Assembly (NCBI GenBank): GCA_016169945.1
Contig: JADLSH010000388.1
Coordinates: forward strand, 5,592,501-5,656,500
Direction of reading: 5' to 3'
Source of the DNA: Trachythela sp. YZ-2020
Taxonomy: Eukaryota; Cnidaria; Anthozoa; Malacalcyonacea; Clavulariidae
Length of the DNA: 64,000 nt
Shown here one piece after another: positions 59,403 to 64,000 of this stretch. Under the pieces are notes generated by a model that had not been told where the DNA came from, searched no databases, and saw nothing but the letters and a program-made list of their open reading frames with translations. Both the position numbers and the translations under genes were made by a program. Numbering within the stretch: the first letter of the stretch is position 1; each line of letters starts with the position of its first letter.

Positions 59403-60059
59403 ATGCGTTGGAAAATTAGATGAGTGAGTGAACACAGACCTCTTTAATTAGTAATTATAAAGATTTAGATACAAACTTTGATTATTTTAAGTATTGTATA
59501 GATTTAGTTAAAAACTATCTTATACCAGCTTTGCACATATTAGCAGTGAAACAAGCAGACCTTCTAACTCTCCCAATTTGATCGAGAGTCTCCCGATTTC
59601 ATATGCTCCTCCCGATCTCCCAATTTCAATGTGAACCTCACGATTTTTCAGAAAAATCCACTTACTGTATCATTAAGAAAATCAGTAGTTAAAAATGCAT
59701 GTGTATCAATGAAGAAAATAGGTGACGAACACTATCACTATCACTATCACACCCTTTTAAAACAAAAATTAACAAGACTATTCTAGTTTTAAAATTGGTA
59801 ATAAAATTCAAACACCACATTCTGGAGGCAAAATACAAAGGTTCGGGAAAATTACCAGAGAAATTGCCAACCTCCTGAAAAATCTTTTCATGTAAATTAA
59901 GTCTGATACTGCAGAGATTCTCAAGCGGGACACACTCGCAGTCAAGCCTTGAGCAGGATTCACTCCATCACACCTTCCAATTCTTGGATATAGATTCATG
60001 TCTTGCTGTTAATATGTTAGGGTCAGCTGTTAGGGTAGGGTAAGGATAAATGTTGGCAA

Positions 60060-60150
60060 TCGATAACAGCGAGACACAAATCTATAACCCAATTCTTCAG
60101 GAGTCAAAACACGCCGCTCTACCCATTGAGCTATTCAACTCATGGGGACT
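60060..60150 (-). repeat. tRNA-derived SINE-like fragment (minus strand)
   Basis: The minus strand reads TAGCTCAATGGGTAGAGCG, a good tRNA-type A box (about 60,114–60,132), followed about 25–30 bp later by TGGGTTATAGAT, a decayed B box. No anticodon stem or closed cloverleaf can be drawn, so it is a SINE or tRNA relic, not a working tRNA gene. Confidence 0.45.
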
Positions 60151-61761
60151 CAAGCGAGTTTTCCATTTAAGTGCACAAAATATTTTGTGACTTAACGCCA
60201 GCTTGTCCTGGAGGACATGCAGTGTTTCAAGCCAAACTGGTCATGCTAGCAATTTTTTACTTTCATAATAATTTAAACCTTTATATTAAATATATTGTCT
60301 TCAACTTTGGTCGTAATCACAGCTAGACTAGTTGCCATGGCAAGTTTCGTCACTGTTCCAGTTAAACTTTCAAGGCTTTATCTTTTGAAAATATTTCGAT
60401 CAGATAAAAATAGCGAAGCTGATGAGTGAAAATAGTAAACTGCCCACCTAAGGCTAAGAAAATCTTTTTCAAGTCCTTACAAAAGCATTTTACCCTAAAA
60501 TTTTGTTTGAAATTCACCAAAGAATTTCTTCAATTCGTAATCATATCCTTTATAAGACAGACTATATATACGTCTATACGAGTTATGTTAAGCAAAAAGT
60601 TAATAAAAGTTTCCCCATAACATGCCATGTCCATCCATGAGACGCGCCCTCAAATAAACCGAGAAATAAACCGAGAAATAAACCATAGTTAAAAATAACC
60701 AACTTGCAAAACGTCGAAGCTTTGCCTGTTGCCTTGCATATTTTGCTGAGTTCATGGCTTTCATTCGCATAAAAACACAAAAATACGTTGGAATAAACTT
60801 GCGGCATGAAGCGAAAGCGTCTTCGAGTGTTTCAAACAAGTTTGTTCACATCATACTTTTATTAAAAATAACAAGAGAACTAAAAATAGCAACGGTCATT
60901 TACACGCAATAAACAAGTCACAACATATCACAATTTCTCACAAATTTCTTTGCCTATAATTGCCAAAGTTTCCATTAAATTTCGGTTCAAATCATTTAAC
61001 AATTCTATAGACTATATGTATACGTATATCTTAAAAGCAGAAAATGTGAAAGATATATTATTATGAAGATATATTTTGGGGAAGCCATTCGAAGTGAACC
61101 GTCAAAGCAACAAACTCTTGCATTCTTATCAACGATTTTTAAGCCAAAATTAAGGGAAACACACACAGAAATAGTTTAAATTGTACCTGTAAGGCAACTA
61201 GGGAGTTTTCCTGGCGGTCCGTATCTTGCAGTCCGCTAAAATTAGAGAAAAACAACTATATTTAGGACTGAACAACACACGTTTTGAAAGGCTTCGTATG
61301 CCTAAGGGACGGAAGCTCAAACTCGAAAATATTTTGCGTTAAATTCGCTTTAAATGGTTCAAATTTATATTAAAACCGTTCGCTACCCTTCGTGTAACCA
61401 TAATTCAAAATGACAAGCGAAAATTCTCAGTTAAAATTGCCCAAATCGACCAGTCGATTTTTCATTATAGTCGTATCATAGTCGTATTTAGCGGATAAAA
61501 CTGGCAAAAAATACAAAGTAAACAAATAACATAAATTCATCCTATTGTAAGCAGCAAAATAAGACTATTTGTAGTTAATTTCGAGACTTACTAGTATTTT
61601 TTCTCACTTTTTTTCGTACGGCGCGCCCATTCGGTGATGAAATCTTGAAAATTCTGACTTGTGATCCCCCCTACAGCGCTATTAGGTCCCGCCCAAATTC
61701 TCTCGCTTCCAATTGGCTACCATCCGAACCAATGAAATACGGATATGTCACTGGACTGAGA

Positions 61762-61940
61762 TCAATATATGAGTTTGCAAATGCTTGTCTATGCATACGA
61801 GACTTTGTATAAGTATAATATATGTATGGGTATTATTAGAGTTCAACAAGCCAACAAGGGAAAACATATGTCAATATGAGTTTGTAAATGCTTGTTTATT
61901 CATACGAGACTTTGTATAAGTATGATATATGTATGGGTAT
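61762..61940. repeat. Direct repeat pair of about 70 bp
   Basis: Two copies start TCAATATATGAG / TCAATATGAG and run through ACGAGACTTTGTATAAGTAT to GTATGGGTAT. They are offset by about 107 bp and differ at a handful of positions. Origin unknown. Confidence 0.6.
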
Positions 61941-62647
61941 ATTGTTTACATGACTTTAATTCAATTTATATCAATCATCAATAGTATATTGATACCTATT
62001 TAAGCATTGGCATTGCACTTGAATGCATGCACTACATAATATTTCTCTAGTTAGCTAACTAAACCACGCACAATCTTCCGCAGTATTCCATTGTGCCTTG
62101 TGGCTTCAATGTTCAAAACACCTTTTAAATCTAAAACTAAGTTCTTTAGTTCTTTGCACATATTTGTCCAGGGTATGATCAGATTTACAATTTTCTGTTC
62201 ATTTCTTTTCAAACCAATCTTCATTTTCCAAATCCATGTCCGTGTTCAATTTCAGTAGATTCTCGTCTTCAGATGGAAACCTTTTATACGCCTCTCTTTG
62301 GATTTGTCTTGGAGCACTTGTTCTCTTCTAGATAAAATATGTAAGATATAGGATAAATTTGATTATTGGATAGACATGCTTTCTGTTTGAAGAACAAAAC
62401 GCGATATACTTGACATAGTCCGGCATTCATGTGTCTTCGTGTTTTGAGAAAAAAGATGGACGAGTATATCTTTCCATGCATTGCAATATATGAGCAATAA
62501 CCAATAGCTATATACCATATGCGATAAATTCAATTTGTTGCGACAATTCACACAAAGCACTGCCACTATAGGGAACAAAATTTAGTTGTTATAAGACCAT
62601 AAAAATATTTTTGAAGGATGACCTTGTTATAATGAGAGGTTTCTTAC

Positions 62648-62767
62648 CCTTCTCGTGCAGCCACGCGTGTAGCTTGTAATGCAACTCAGCTTCGTCTTTT
62701 CTTTTCCTCCAGCAATGAATGAAATCAAACAGAGTGAAATAACTAGAGCACAGAATTTTGCAGCCAT
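62648..62767 (-). CDS. Candidate first exon of a small secreted protein (partial)
   Basis: On the minus strand an ATG (62,767) opens a 40-codon exon ending at AGAAGG|GTAAGA, a strong donor. The translation starts MAAKFCALVISLCLISFIAG, a convincing signal peptide (short n-region with Lys, 14-residue hydrophobic core, small-residue cleavage site), followed by a Lys-rich stretch with two cysteines. A TATATAA box sits at 62,897–62,891, about 125 bp upstream. A longer alternative frame over the same bases has no recognisable feature. The downstream exon is uncertain; splicing to about 62,430 would give a peptide of about 60 residues. Family unknown. Confidence 0.4.
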
Positions 62768-62890
62768 CGTTGGTGGACTGAAATGTTTTTAACTTCACCA
62801 ATGTTTCTTTCTTTCCAAAATTCGTGTTTCTCGACTTGGTTGGTCAATCAACTTCACACTTTGTTTCCCAGCTCTGTGCACTTCGCCTGT

Positions 62891-62897
62891 TTATATA
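62891..62897 (-). promoter_or_regulatory. TATA box upstream of the minus-strand candidate gene
   Basis: The minus strand reads ACGTATATAAACAGG. A start site about 30 bp downstream would give a leader of about 100 nt before the ATG at 62,767. No other TATA-like motif with such good spacing was noticed beside a gene start in this window. Confidence 0.35.
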
Positions 62898-64000
62898 CGT
62901 TATCATTTGGGAGTGGACTTCGCTATCAATTTATAAATTATTCACATTAAATAAACCCACGTTTGATACGTTATCGCGTCGTATGGCCATTTGCAAAAAC
63001 ATTAAGCTGACGCGAAATTTAAAATGAAAAAAACATGAACTAAAAAAATTATCTTATATACAGCTTGCTTTCTACAAATCTTAACATCATCTTCCTTTCT
63101 ATATGACCTTTTGACAGTAGAAATTTTAAATTAAAGGTTTGATTTTCGATATCTTTGATTTTCGTGAAAAAAATTGTTCCTCTATAATTTGGCACGAAAC
63201 AAAACTGCACTCATGGCCGTGTCATTGGCTACGTACTGCATTCTGGTCGATTCAACAAACCTGTAAATGCAAAGCTCCATCATTGTTTCTCGCCATGTTT
63301 TCCAAACTCTTATGGGCAAAAAGTGACACTTGAATTTGGTGGGAACATTTTTGTTTTCTACTTTGCAGAGTAATTTTCATACGCTCAATTTGATATTTTA
63401 GTTTGGTTAGAAACAATGAGATTGCTTTGTTTTTTAAAACGTTCGTCCAACGTTCTGAAAACCTATAGGCTATAAGTATAACTTAAAATTGACTCGAATT
63501 TTAACTGAAGATTTGGGTTAAATTTTATTACTTTGAACTATTTTTAGATTGAGCCATTCACAAGAATCATACTCCATAAATCCGCGTTTTATTCCGAGCA
63601 CATTAATTTTATCCCAAGGAATAATCTACATTGTCAAGGTGCTATGCCTGTATATATCTCGCACTTCCCCATTTGTGGTTGATCGTAATAACAGATAATG
63701 TGATTGCGATCCATTTCAAGATTGTGTATCTAAATATCTGTTTCGGCATGTACTCCCTCAGCTGAGTAAATTAAAGTGTATAAATGGCGATCTTCATATA
63801 TATATATATATATATATATAGTCAAATCTGCAGACATGCATGTTTCGCCGTTCAACGGCTCGTCAGTGCAGCTTGTAACGCAGTCTAGATGCGCAGATGA
63901 TTTATTATCCACGCACTACCTACTCTGCCTAGCGCATGGCCATGGCAATATGCTCCTGCATGCCATCAGACATGCGTGAAGTGAGTGTGGGGGGGCCAGA
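62898..64000. other. Right-end region, no gene recognised
   Basis: Apart from an (AT)n microsatellite at 63,796–63,820 I see nothing gene-like. Frames near 63,139–63,333 and 63,730–63,979 lack recognisable motifs, and the last ones run through the microsatellite. Confidence 0.5.
63796..63820. repeat. (AT)n microsatellite
   Basis: Uninterrupted alternating A/T run of about 25 nt. Confidence 0.95.

Larger units (their letters stand above)
59403..62647. other. Gene-poor region after the 213-aa gene
   Basis: It holds a TATCAC-type microsatellite near 59,730–59,750, an AATAAA near 59,798, a minus-strand SINE-like fragment (about 60,060–60,150), a triple 14-bp GAGAAATAAACC repeat near 60,655–60,690, and a 65–70-bp direct repeat (about 61,762–61,833 and 61,871–61,940). 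Minus-strand frames at 62,284–62,578 contain cysteines and might hold a later exon of the 62,648–62,767 gene, but no join could be proven. Confidence 0.45.

Overview
This window is animal nuclear DNA: AT-rich, intron-dense, with GT–AG splicing, no operons, and many short non-autonomous transposons. The gene families and repeat style suggest an early-branching metazoan, most likely a cnidarian. That placement is inference, because no marker gene is present. I built gene models by hand by joining exons at splice sites. Five multi-exon models close in frame from ATG to stop, which is strong internal support.

Layout, all five on the + strand. (1) 6,600–18,558: Eph-type receptor tyrosine kinase A, 910 aa (ligand-binding domain, Cys-rich module, one FN3, TM, Eph kinase, SAM). 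(2) 20,067–26,447: a 6.4-kb foldback-like element. Its inverted arms are built of a 15/16-bp tandem repeat, it has a near-perfect 10-bp target duplication, and a kinase-like fragment sits in its loop. (3) 27,441–37,725: receptor B, 860 aa, with an Eph-type ectodomain but a kinase of the FGFR/VEGFR/Met-like kind and no SAM. (4) 40,858–49,576: receptor C, 899 aa (ligand-binding domain, two FN3, no Cys-rich module, TM, Eph kinase, SAM). (5) 52,173–55,713: an ankyrin-repeat SOCS-box protein. (6) 56,557–59,402: an unrecognised 213-aa protein. A possible secreted-protein first exon lies on the minus strand at 62,648–62,767.

The three receptors form a head-to-tail cluster that probably arose by duplication. 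Their first three coding exons, and the phases of all ectodomain exons, match, and the domain modules lie on symmetric phase 1–1 exons, so modules can be lost or swapped without a frameshift. Receptor B departs from A and C exactly at the phase-1 intron before its transmembrane exon. From there on its exon phases, kinase motifs and tail all differ. It is the best candidate for an undescribed system: an Eph-type sensor driving a non-Eph kinase output, beside conventional Eph-like paralogues that might share its ligands.

The remainder is intergenic or intronic DNA carrying hAT-like and mariner-like MITEs, tRNA-derived SINE-like fragments, microsatellites, and two very small perfect palindromes flanked by direct repeats.
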